Below are positions 5,854-13,459 of a stretch of DNA of 13,459 nt, piece by piece. This stretch comes from Gammaproteobacteria bacterium. GTDB lineage: Bacteria; Pseudomonadota; Gammaproteobacteria; Pseudomonadales; Pseudomonadaceae. The stretch lies in assembly GCA_012800475.1 (NCBI GenBank), contig JAAZJF010000011.1, positions 1 to 13,459 of the forward strand. Direction: 5' to 3'. The notes beneath the pieces are model-generated. The model was not told where the DNA came from, ran no database searches, and saw nothing but the letters and a program-made list of their open reading frames with translations. Each line of letters opens with the position of its first letter. Position 1 is the first letter of the stretch. The translations under genes were made by a program, and so were the position numbers.

Positions 5854-8800
5854 GAGTATTTTCCATTGCAGTCTGGTTTTTTTGACCCCGCACACGGGCA
5901 CTTAAACGATCGAAAAACAAATACACCGCCGGCGTGCTATATAACGTCAGCAGCTGACTGAGCAGCAAGCCGCCCACAATCGCCAAACCTAACGGCTGAC
6001 GGGTTTCCGAGCCTTCAGCGGTGCTGATCAATAAAGGCACTGCACCCAAAATAGCGGCCATAGTGGTCATCATAATGGGGCGAAAACGCTGCAGACAGGC
6101 CTGCTCAATGGCTTGGCGTGCGCTCATATGCATCTCGCGCTGCAATTGCAGCGCTAAATCAATCATCAAAATAGCATTTTTCTTCACCACACCAATCAGC
6201 AAAAACAAGCCCAGCAACGAGATCAAACTGAACTCACCGCCCGTCAGCTGAATCGCCAGTAGCGCACCAACACCGGCTGAAGGCAAGGTGGATAAAATCG
6301 TCAGCGGATGAATATAGCTTTCATACAAAACGCCCAGCACCAGATACACAATCACAATCGACATCAGCAGCATTAAACCCTGCGCACCCTGGCTTTGCTG
6401 AAATACACCTGCGGTACCGCCTAAGCGCCCTTGCACTTCATTGGGCAGATTGATCTTGGCCATGGCATTCTCAATGGCCACACTGGCCTGCTCTAAGCTC
6501 ACACCAGGCGCTAAAGCAAAGCCAATACTCTCCACTGCAAACTGCCCATCATGCTGCACGCGCTCCTGCTGCAAACTGGATTCCCAGCGTGTAAACGCCG
6601 ATAGTGCAATGGCTTCACCACTGGCAGTGATGACTTTCATCTGCTCCAACACCTGAGGCGAGCCGACAAACTGCGGATCAATTTCCAGCACCACACTGTA
6701 CTGATTTAAACTGTCATAAATCGTTGACACTTGGCGCTGACTGAAGGCGTTATTGAGCAAAGCTGTGACCATCGCCATATCCACGCCTAAACGCGCTGCA
6801 GTCGCCCGATCCACTTCTAAGGTGACCTGCTGAGCACCCCGGCCTTCTTTACTGTCAATATCCGTGAGCTCCGGCAAAGCCTTTAACGCATCACGCACTT
6901 TGGGCTGCCAGATGCGCAGATCGTCCAACTCACTGGCCAGCAACACATATTCATTGTCGGTACTGCCGCCTTCACGCCGCCCCACGTTGAGGTCTTGCTC
7001 GGGCATCAAAAACAGCCGTGAACCGGCCACCTGAGGAATCTGTGTACGCAAGCGATTGACAATGTCCTGTGCAGAATCATCGCGCTGGCTAATGGGCTGT
7101 AAACGCACAATTAAAAACGCACTGCTGCCACCGCCAATAAAACCCGCCACGGTTTTCACATCTTTATCTTTTAATAAAGCCTGACGGTAGACTTCCATTT
7201 TGGGCTGCATGGTGTGGTACGACAAACCATCATCGCTGCGAATAAAGCCCATCAATTGCCCCGTATCTTGCTGCGGCATAAAGGTTTTGGGCACCACCAT
7301 AAACAACCACACATTCAAGGCAATCGTCAGCACCACACCCAACAACATCCAACCTTGAAATCTTAAAGTCCAGACTAAAGAGCGCTGATACCCACGGGCC
7401 ACCCAAGCGCCAAAACGCTGCACAGCATTGGGTGGCCGTTCTTGCAGCTGGGTATGTGGGCGCAACCAACGCGCTGACAGCATCGGCGTTAAGGTCAGTG
7501 ATACCAGCAGTGAAATTAAAATAGCCACGGTTAGGGTGATGGAAAACTCGCGAAATAAGCGTTCAATCAACCCGCCCATAAACAAGATCGAAACAAACAC
7601 CACCACCAAAGACAGGTTCATCGACAACAAGGTAAAGCCCACTTCGCGTGAACCATCCAGCGCCGCTTGCAGTGGCTTTTTCCCTTGATTGATGTGCCGT
7701 GCGATATTCTCTAACACAACAATGGCGTCATCCACTACTAAGCCTGTGGCAATAATCAGCGCCATTAAAGATAGGTTATTCAGCGAAAAGCCCAGCAAAT
7801 GCATTACCGCAAAACTGCCAATCAGCGACACCGGAACAGCTAAAGCCGGAATCACGGCCGCCCGCCAATGCCCTAAAAACAGCATCACCACGGCAATCAC
7901 TAGCACAGTCGCAATTAACAATGAGCGCTCAGCCTCATACAAGGTCGCGCGAATCACCGAGGAGCGATCCATCGCCACTTCCAGTTTAGCGCTGGCTGGC
8001 ATCACCGCTTGCAAGGCCGGTAATTCAGCCTGAATGGCCTCGATGGTGGCAATGATATTGGCGCTGGCTTGACGATTCACGATCAAGAGCACGGCATCCT
8101 GATCATTGAAAAAACCACTGTTATAGCGGTTTTCCACACTGTCTGTGACACGAGCCACATCGCGCAAACGTAACGCAGCGCCCTCATGGTAACGAATAAT
8201 TAAAGGGGCATAATCCTCCGCCTGCTGCAGTTGATCATTGCCTTGAATTTGCCAGTGACGCGGGCCTTGCTCCAACTGGCCTTTTGGCTTTTGCTGATTG
8301 GCATCGGCGATCGTTTGGCGCACCTCATCCAGCGCAATCCCATAATGTTCTAAACGGCGCGGCTCTAATTCCACCCGTACGGCCGGCAAGGAACTGCCGC
8401 CAATTTGCACATCACCGACACCGGGCACTTGCGAGAGCTTTTGCGCCACAATACTGTCAGCCAAATCATACATTTGCCCCTTCGCCAACACTTCACTGGT
8501 CAGCGCCAGCACCATAATCGGCGCTTGCGTGGGGTTCACTTTACGGTAGGTGGGCATACTGCGCATGCCGCTGGGTAGCAATTCATGCGCAGCATTAATC
8601 GCGGCCTGCACTTCACGCGCCGCAGCATTGATATCATGGCCCAAATCAAACTGAATCATAATCCGCGTGCTGCCTTGCCCGCTGCGACTGGTCATCTGGC
8701 TGATGCCGGCAATGCTGCCCAGCGAGCGCTCCAGCGGTGTGGCTACAGTCGCCGCCATCACTTGCGGACTGGCACCAGGCAAACTGGCTTGCACAGTAAT

Positions 8801-8932
8801 CATCGGAAAATCCATATCCGGCAAAGGTGCCACAGGTAACAAGCGAAACCCCAGAATCCCCAACACAATAATGGCCACGCTCAAAAGCATGGTGGCCACC
8901 GGTCGCTGAATAAAAGGTGCCGACAGATTCAC
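5837..8932 (-). CDS. muxC: RND efflux pump inner-membrane subunit, MuxC/MdtC type
   Basis: 1031-residue proton-driven transporter of the AcrB superfamily, full length. It opens with the typical N-terminus FIQRPVATMLL and the first membrane helix (about 12-30). A large periplasmic porter loop follows, then helices 2-6, with the proton-relay pair Asp401-Asp402 in TGLVVDDAIVVLEN. The second half repeats this plan and holds the conserved Lys918 (VVKKNAILMIDLA) and RFRPIMMTT. The start is GTG (8930-8932), overlapping the muxB stop in GTGA; AGGA at 8942-8945 is a fair ribosome binding site, nine bases upstream. Such pumps expel amphiphilic drugs and metabolites from periplasm or membrane. In the enterobacterial MdtBC relative the two subunits form a mixed trimer with unequal roles; that MuxC pairs with MuxB is taken from family knowledge. 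C and B are told apart here by gene order and N-terminal sequence. Confidence 0.93.
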   Translation of the reverse strand: MNLSAPFIQRPVATMLLSVAIIVLGILGFRLLPVAPLPDMDFPMITVQASLPGASPQVMAATVATPLERSLGSIAGISQMTSRSGQGSTRIMIQFDLGHDINAAAREVQAAINAAHELLPSGMRSMPTYRKVNPTQAPIMVLALTSEVLAKGQMYDLADSIVAQKLSQVPGVGDVQIGGSSLPAVRVELEPRRLEHYGIALDEVRQTIADANQQKPKGQLEQGPRHWQIQGNDQLQQAEDYAPLIIRYHEGAALRLRDVARVTDSVENRYNSGFFNDQDAVLLIVNRQASANIIATIEAIQAELPALQAVMPASAKLEVAMDRSSVIRATLYEAERSLLIATVLVIAVVMLFLGHWRAAVIPALAVPVSLIGSFAVMHLLGFSLNNLSLMALIIATGLVVDDAIVVLENIARHINQGKKPLQAALDGSREVGFTLLSMNLSLVVVFVSILFMGGLIERLFREFSITLTVAILISLLVSLTLTPMLSARWLRPHTQLQERPPNAVQRFGAWVARGYQRSLVWTLRFQGWMLLGVVLTIALNVWLFMVVPKTFMPQQDTGQLMGFIRSDDGLSYHTMQPKMEVYRQALLKDKDVKTVAGFIGGGSSAFLIVRLQPISQRDDSAQDIVNRLRTQIPQVAGSRLFLMPEQDLNVGRREGGSTDNEYVLLASELDDLRIWQPKVRDALKALPELTDIDSKEGRGAQQVTLEVDRATAARLGVDMAMVTALLNNAFSQRQVSTIYDSLNQYSVVLEIDPQFVGSPQVLEQMKVITASGEAIALSAFTRWESSLQQERVQHDGQFAVESIGFALAPGVSLEQASVAIENAMAKINLPNEVQGRLGGTAGVFQQSQGAQGLMLLMSIVIVYLVLGVLYESYIHPLTILSTLPSAGVGALLAIQLTGGEFSLISLLGLFLLIGVVKKNAILMIDLALQLQREMHMSARQAIEQACLQRFRPIMMTTMAAILGAVPLLISTAEGSETRQPLGLAIVGGLLLSQLLTLYSTPAVYLFFDRLSARVRGQKNQTAMENTHETQR

Positions 8933-11900
8933 GAGGCAGCATCCTGTTTAAAACGCGCCTGAGTGCGGGTGCTTAAACGATCAAAGAAGAGATAAATCAC
9001 GGGAGTGGTAAACAAGGTCAACACTTGGCTGAGCAGCAAACCACCCACCATCACCAGCCCCAAGGGTTGACGCAACTCAGCACCTGAGCCGCTGGCAAAC
9101 ATCAAAGGTAAAGCGGCAAATAAGGCAGCCAGCGTAGTCATCAAGATCGGTCTAAAGCGCAGTAAAGCGGCTTGATAGATGGCCTCCTCCGGGCTGAGGC
9201 CCTGATGCCGCTCGGCATCTAAAGCAAAGTCGATCATCATAATGGCGTTTTTCTTCACGATACCAATCAGCAAAATAATGCCGATAATGGCAATCAGGCT
9301 CAGATCATTACCCGTGACAAACAGCGCCAGCAAGGCACCAATAGCCGCCGAGGGTAAGGTCGACAAAATAGTGATGGGGTGAATATAGCTTTCATACAGC
9401 ACGCCAAGCACGAGGTACATGGTCACCACGGCGGCGAGAATCAGCAATAAAGTACTCGACAATGACGCTCTAAAAGCTGCCGCTGCACCTTGAAAGTTGC
9501 TTTGAATGGAAGCGGGCATGGCTAAATCAAGCTGTGCTTGCTCAATCAACTCCACGGCCTCACCCAGTGATACACCTTCGCCCAGATTAAAGGACACCGT
9601 CACCGCTGGAAATTGACCGATATGATTGAGCAGTAACGCCGCAGACTGCTCTTCGACACGCACAAGATTGGCTAAACGTATCGCCTGCCCATCACTGCCG
9701 CGCACATGCACATCACGCAAAGCGGCCAAAGCATCATCGGGGTTGCTGATACTTTCCAATACCACACGATACTGACTGGTTTGGGTGAAAATCGTCGAGA
9801 TCTGACGCTGCCCAAACGCGTCATATAAAGCATCGGTTAAGGCGGCAATACTTACGCCCAAACGCCCCGCTAAATCACGGTCAATATTCAAATAATACTG
9901 CAGCCCACTGGCCTGTAAATCGCTGGCCACATCCTGCAATTGCGGCAGACCTTGTAAGTGCGCCACTAAAGTGGGTACCCAAGTGTGCAATTGCTGCTCA
10001 TCTGCCGATTCGAGACTGAACTGAAACTGCGTGCGACTGACGCGATCTTCAATACTTAAATCCTGCACCGGCTGCAGATACAACTCAATACCCAGCACCT
10101 GCGCCAACTCAGGACGCAAGCGATTGATCACCTCGCCCGCTGACACCGAGCGCTGATTAAAAGGTTTAAGATTAATCAACATACGCCCGGTATTGAGCGT
10201 GGGGTTGTCGCCATCCACACCGATTTGTGAGGACACACTTTGCACTGCATCATCTTGCAAGAGCACCGCGCTTAAACGCTGCTGGCGTTCGCTCATTGCA
10301 GCAAAGGAAATACTTTGTGGCGCTTCAGAAATGCCTTGAATCACACCCGTGTCTTGTTCAGGGAAAAAACCTTTGGGCACCCACATCCACAGCACAGCGG
10401 TTAACACAAAAGTACCCACCGCGAACCACAAGGTCAGCACCTGATGCTGCAACACCCAACGCAAACCTTTAGCGTACTGATCAATGGTGCGACTGAGCCA
10501 GTCTTCTTTCTTCTCTTGTGCTGCGCCACCGCGCAATAAACGCGCGCACATCATTGGCGTTAAAGTCAGCGAGATCACCAAAGAAATTAAAATGGCCACC
10601 GCCAACGTAATGGCAAACTCGCGGAATAAACGCCCCACGACATCAGCCATAAACAACAAGGGAATCAATACAGCAATCAAAGATAAAGTGAGGGAAACCA
10701 AAGTAAAACTGATTTGTTTCGCGCCCTTGAGCGCTGCATTCATCGGTGTTTCACCCAGCTCAATATGCCGAGCAATATTTTCCAACATAACAATGGCATC
10801 ATCCACCACAAATCCCGTGGCAATGGTCAGCGCCATCAGGGTCAGGTTATTGAGTGAAAAGCCCAACACATACATCACAGCAAAGGTGCCAATCAAAGAT
10901 AAAGGCACCACAATGGAAGGAATTAAGGTGGCCGTCAGGCGTTTTAAAAATAAGAACGTCACCAGCACCACCAACCCCACCGCCAGCATTAACTCAAACT
11001 GCACATCACTGACCGCTGCGCGAATGGTTTGTGTGCGGTCGGTTAAAATACTGACCTCAAGACTGGCCGGCAAACTGGCAATAATACTGGGTAACAACGC
11101 CTCGACACGCTCCACCACCTCAATCACGTTGGCGCCTGGCTGGCGCTGAATATTGAGCAGCACTGCTTGGTTTAGATCCGCCCAAGCGGCTAAACGATTG
11201 TTCTCCGCACCTTCAATAATTTGTGCCACATCAGCTAATTTGAGGACACGGCCGTCGTTATGCGCGACGATTAACTGTGCATAATCTTCGGCGCTACGCA
11301 ATTGATCATTGGCATCCAGCTGAGTGATGCGTGAAGGCCCGTCAATACTACCCTTGGGCTGATTGACGTTCGCGCGGGTAATCACACTGCGCACATCAGC
11401 CAAAGTTAAACCTGCTGCGGCTAAGGCTTGCGGGTTGGCGCGGATACGGACTGCAGGACGCTGACCACCGCCCACACTGACCAAACCCACACCACTGATT
11501 TGTGCAATTTTTTGCGCCATGCGCGTATCGACCAAGTCATTGACCTGAGGCAAAGGCACACTCTTAGAGCTGATCGCTAACGTCAGTACGGGGCTGTCCG
11601 CTGGGTTGACCTTGTTGTAAATCGGCGGCGCAGGTAAGTCTTTAGGTAATAAATTACTGGCGGCGTTAATGGCCGCTTGCACTTCTTGCTCAGCAACGTC
11701 CAGATCAAGATCTAAACTAAAACGCAGACTGATCACCGATGCACCACCGGAACTGGTGGAGGACATCTGATCTAAGCCTGGCATTTGTCCAAACTGGCGC
11801 TCAAGTGGCGCAGTCACGGCGCTGTTGATCACCTGCGGACTGGCGCCGGGGTATAAGGTCAGTACCCGAATAGTGGGGTAATCCACTTGCGGTAAAGCTG

Positions 11901-12003
11901 CCACAGGTAACAAACGATAGGCCAAAGCACCGGCCAAAAAAATGGCCAGCATCAACAGCGTTGTGGCCACCGGCCGTTGAATAAAGATACGTGAGACATT
12001 CAT
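8929..12003 (-). CDS. muxB: RND efflux pump inner-membrane subunit, MuxB/MdtB type
   Basis: 1024-residue AcrB-superfamily transporter, complete. FIQRPVATTLL starts the first membrane helix. The two periplasmic loops are about 300 residues each. The proton-relay residues are intact: Asp401-Asp402 in TGFVVDDAIVMLEN and Lys918 in GIVKKNAIMMIDFA. The end carries RFRPILMTT and a conserved final helix followed by a short charged tail. It overlaps muxA by four bases (ATGA, 12000-12003) and muxC by four bases (GTGA), with no strong ribosome binding site of its own, so translation is probably coupled. It is clearly a paralogue of the next gene: both keep the relay residues at the same positions. In family members the two transporters work as a heterotrimer with the adaptor and outer-membrane channel. 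Confidence 0.93.
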   Translation of the reverse strand: MNVSRIFIQRPVATTLLMLAIFLAGALAYRLLPVAALPQVDYPTIRVLTLYPGASPQVINSAVTAPLERQFGQMPGLDQMSSTSSGGASVISLRFSLDLDLDVAEQEVQAAINAASNLLPKDLPAPPIYNKVNPADSPVLTLAISSKSVPLPQVNDLVDTRMAQKIAQISGVGLVSVGGGQRPAVRIRANPQALAAAGLTLADVRSVITRANVNQPKGSIDGPSRITQLDANDQLRSAEDYAQLIVAHNDGRVLKLADVAQIIEGAENNRLAAWADLNQAVLLNIQRQPGANVIEVVERVEALLPSIIASLPASLEVSILTDRTQTIRAAVSDVQFELMLAVGLVVLVTFLFLKRLTATLIPSIVVPLSLIGTFAVMYVLGFSLNNLTLMALTIATGFVVDDAIVMLENIARHIELGETPMNAALKGAKQISFTLVSLTLSLIAVLIPLLFMADVVGRLFREFAITLAVAILISLVISLTLTPMMCARLLRGGAAQEKKEDWLSRTIDQYAKGLRWVLQHQVLTLWFAVGTFVLTAVLWMWVPKGFFPEQDTGVIQGISEAPQSISFAAMSERQQRLSAVLLQDDAVQSVSSQIGVDGDNPTLNTGRMLINLKPFNQRSVSAGEVINRLRPELAQVLGIELYLQPVQDLSIEDRVSRTQFQFSLESADEQQLHTWVPTLVAHLQGLPQLQDVASDLQASGLQYYLNIDRDLAGRLGVSIAALTDALYDAFGQRQISTIFTQTSQYRVVLESISNPDDALAALRDVHVRGSDGQAIRLANLVRVEEQSAALLLNHIGQFPAVTVSFNLGEGVSLGEAVELIEQAQLDLAMPASIQSNFQGAAAAFRASLSSTLLLILAAVVTMYLVLGVLYESYIHPITILSTLPSAAIGALLALFVTGNDLSLIAIIGIILLIGIVKKNAIMMIDFALDAERHQGLSPEEAIYQAALLRFRPILMTTLAALFAALPLMFASGSGAELRQPLGLVMVGGLLLSQVLTLFTTPVIYLFFDRLSTRTQARFKQDAAS

Positions 12004-13289
12004 GGCGCCGTTGTACTCTTGCGCTCAGCTGCAGGTGATGCGCCTTGCTCACCGCGTGATTTTTTTTGCAGCTCAGGTGTGACTGCAGGTACGCTGTGTT
12101 CACTCTCCTCGCTGGGCTCGTCAGCGCTGAGTGTAACACGCTCCACTTGACTGCCGGTGCGCAAACGATCCACGCCTTCCACCACCACCCAATCGCCGGC
12201 CGCTAAACCTGAACGCAGCATACTTGAGGTGCCATCACTGGTGATAATCTCAATGGGCTGCACCACGACTGTATTGTCATCTTTAATCTGCCAGACAAAT
12301 CGGCCTTGCGTACCAAACTGAATCGCATCGGCCGGCACCAACAGTGCCTGTTCATGCACTGTCACCTGCAAGCGGACATTGACAAACTGATTGGGGAACA
12401 GCATCTGCGTAGGATTATCAAAACGGGCTTTTAAACGCACACTGCCGGTGTTCACATCGACTTGGTTATCAATACTGTCGAGTACACCTTCGGCCAACAG
12501 TTGTGTCTCATCACGGTTCCAGGCTTGCACACGCAATGGTTCTGCTTGCTGATAGGCTTGCAGCACCGCCTGCAACTCATGTTCGGCAATGGTGAACGTC
12601 ACCGCAATAGGGTTATCTTGCGTAATACTGACCAACTCAGTGGAGGCCGCCGACACATAGTTGCCCGCATCCACTGCACGTAAACCTAAACGCCCGCTGA
12701 TGGGTGCCACAATACGCGTGCGTTCTACATCCAAGCCCGCCTGATCACGCTGCGCTTCACGCACTTTTAAACTGCCGCGATACTGCGCCACTGCGGCCCG
12801 TTGTTGCTCAAGAGTTTGGCGTGCAATGGAATCGTCTTTATACAAACCTTCATAGCGTTTGAGATCCAACTCCGCACTGGCCAGTTGCGCGCGCGTTTCT
12901 TCTAACGCACCTTGCGCCTGCAACAAAGCCGCTTGATAACTGCGCGGATCAATCTGCGCCAGCAGCGTGCCTTTCTCAACCTGTTGACCTTCAGTAAACA
13001 GCACTTGATCCAGCTCGCCACTGACCTGACTGGTGACCTGCACAGCACTCCAAGGTGTCACAGTGCCTAAGGCCTTAAGCTGCACCGCAAAACGCTCTAA
13101 ACGAACCTGTTGCGCATTCACCGGGACCGCTCCCATAAAGCTGCCACCGCGACGTGGCCCCTTCTGACTGGGCTCCACTGAAGTCTGCGTCCACCACCAG
13201 CCGGCCAATACAGCCATGCATAGCAAGACAATCACCAGCCATAATTTTTTCGAAGATTTTTGTGTAGAGCGATGAGATGAATCAGGCAT
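12000..13289 (-). CDS. muxA: RND efflux periplasmic adaptor, MuxA/MdtA type
   Basis: 429-residue membrane-fusion protein linking pump and outer-membrane channel. An N-terminal membrane anchor (about 14-33, WLVIVLLCMAVLAGWWW) has no lipobox. It is followed by a Gly/Arg-rich spacer, then the biotinyl-lipoyl-like half-motif (VTSQVSGELDQVLFTEGQQV, 85-104), a helical hairpin (about 115-185), and the second half-motif RIVAPISGRLGLRAVDAGNYV (192-212). The beta-barrel and membrane-proximal domains cover about 215-385. The last 40 residues are charged, low in hydrophobic content and probably disordered. The start is ATG at 13287-13289; the ribosome binding site is poor. A downstream in-frame Met (25) lies inside the membrane anchor, so the upstream start is kept. 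First gene of the operon; its 170-base leader reaches the window edge. Confidence 0.92.
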   Translation of the reverse strand: MPDSSHRSTQKSSKKLWLVIVLLCMAVLAGWWWTQTSVEPSQKGPRRGGSFMGAVPVNAQQVRLERFAVQLKALGTVTPWSAVQVTSQVSGELDQVLFTEGQQVEKGTLLAQIDPRSYQAALLQAQGALEETRAQLASAELDLKRYEGLYKDDSIARQTLEQQRAAVAQYRGSLKVREAQRDQAGLDVERTRIVAPISGRLGLRAVDAGNYVSAASTELVSITQDNPIAVTFTIAEHELQAVLQAYQQAEPLRVQAWNRDETQLLAEGVLDSIDNQVDVNTGSVRLKARFDNPTQMLFPNQFVNVRLQVTVHEQALLVPADAIQFGTQGRFVWQIKDDNTVVVQPIEIITSDGTSSMLRSGLAAGDWVVVEGVDRLRTGSQVERVTLSADEPSEESEHSVPAVTPELQKKSRGEQGASPAAERKSTTAP

Positions 13290-13322
13290 ATCAAATATTC
13301 ACAGTCTTTGGGAGCGTGAAAG

Positions 13323-13348
13323 ATAGCAGTCTTGAGCATGTATAGCAG
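13323..13348. repeat. Pair of direct repeats ahead of the efflux operon
   Basis: ATAGCAG occurs at 13323-13329 and 13342-13348 on the plus strand, 19 bases apart, about two helical turns. The second copy overlaps the possible -10 of the muxA promoter. This could be a site for a dimeric regulator, but a seven-base repeat can arise by chance. Confidence 0.3.
13339..13347 (-). promoter_or_regulatory. Possible extended -10 promoter of the muxABC-opmB operon
   Basis: Minus-strand TGCTATACA: the TG-n element plus TATACA, four of six matches to the -10 consensus. No recognisable -35 lies 16-18 bases upstream, which is usual for extended -10 promoters. Transcription would start near 13332, giving a leader of about 43 bases before the muxA ATG. 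Nothing else convincing was found in 13290-13459. Confidence 0.35.
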
Positions 13349-13459
13349 GGTCTTTACGCTCTATTTACCGAAATCATGAAAAGCACCGTACTTTTAATGC
13401 GCAGCTCAATCGCGCAGGCTGCACACACAGCACTTTAATCAAAGCAAGCCACACTGGGA

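Noticed and set aside
5854..5901. Sixteen-residue N-terminal extension of opmB
   Set aside because: It would place extra residues before a normal lipoprotein signal and extend the overlap with muxC; the ATG at 5851-5853 fits the lipobox.
10484..11149. 221-codon plus-strand open frame inside muxB
   Set aside because: It lies antisense to a well-conserved membrane region of muxB and has no ribosome binding site. A similar antisense frame at 7428-8033 in muxC reflects the paralogy of the sense genes, not a second coding region.
13379..13397. AAAAG/CTTTT hairpin as a terminator of an upstream gene
   Set aside because: Only five A-T-rich pairs, no GC-rich stem and no T-tract; not convincing.

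Overview
The window looks like a chromosomal segment of a gammaproteobacterium, most likely a low-to-mid GC member of the Pseudomonadaceae. The main argument is a complete four-gene RND efflux operon in the order and architecture of Pseudomonas muxABC-opmB, the counterpart of enterobacterial mdtABC plus an outer-membrane factor. It is accompanied by an sbcD-type nuclease gene and a dihydrolipoyl-dehydrogenase-like flavoprotein. Genus assignment is inference. Every gene I can support is on the minus strand, so transcription runs from the right end of the window to the left. No tRNA, rRNA, IS element, CRISPR array or phage gene was seen.

Layout in transcription order. 13459-13290: 170-base leader with a possible extended -10 promoter. 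13289-4444: muxA, muxB, muxC, opmB, joined by 4-, 4- and 17-base overlaps, so clearly one operon. They encode a periplasmic adaptor, two RND inner-membrane pump subunits expected to form a mixed trimer, and an outer-membrane lipoprotein channel. 4443-4291: 153-base gap with a nested palindrome, a possible promoter and a strong ribosome binding site. 4290-3949: a 113-residue protein with a twin-arginine signal and a Tyr/Ser/Arg-rich exported part carrying SYSRP repeats. 3949-2741: a 402-residue fusion of an HprK-like kinase and a PqqD-like peptide-binding domain, joined to the previous gene by a TAATG overlap. 2699-2676: probable terminator. 2586-1153: dihydrolipoyl-dehydrogenase-like gene on its own, followed by a branched terminator at 1127-1059. 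1027-1: sbcD, cut by the window edge.

The efflux operon, flavoprotein and nuclease are ordinary. The part worth attention is the two-gene cassette at 2741-4290: a small Tat-targeted, repeat-bearing protein translationally coupled to a kinase fused to a PqqD/RRE-like domain. PqqD domains usually bind the leader of a ribosomally made precursor peptide, and HprK-like kinases are known to phosphorylate some RiPPs, such as certain lasso peptides. My reading is that the small protein is a peptide-like substrate modified in the cytoplasm, perhaps on Ser or Tyr, and then exported folded by Tat. That function is inferred; only the architecture is seen.
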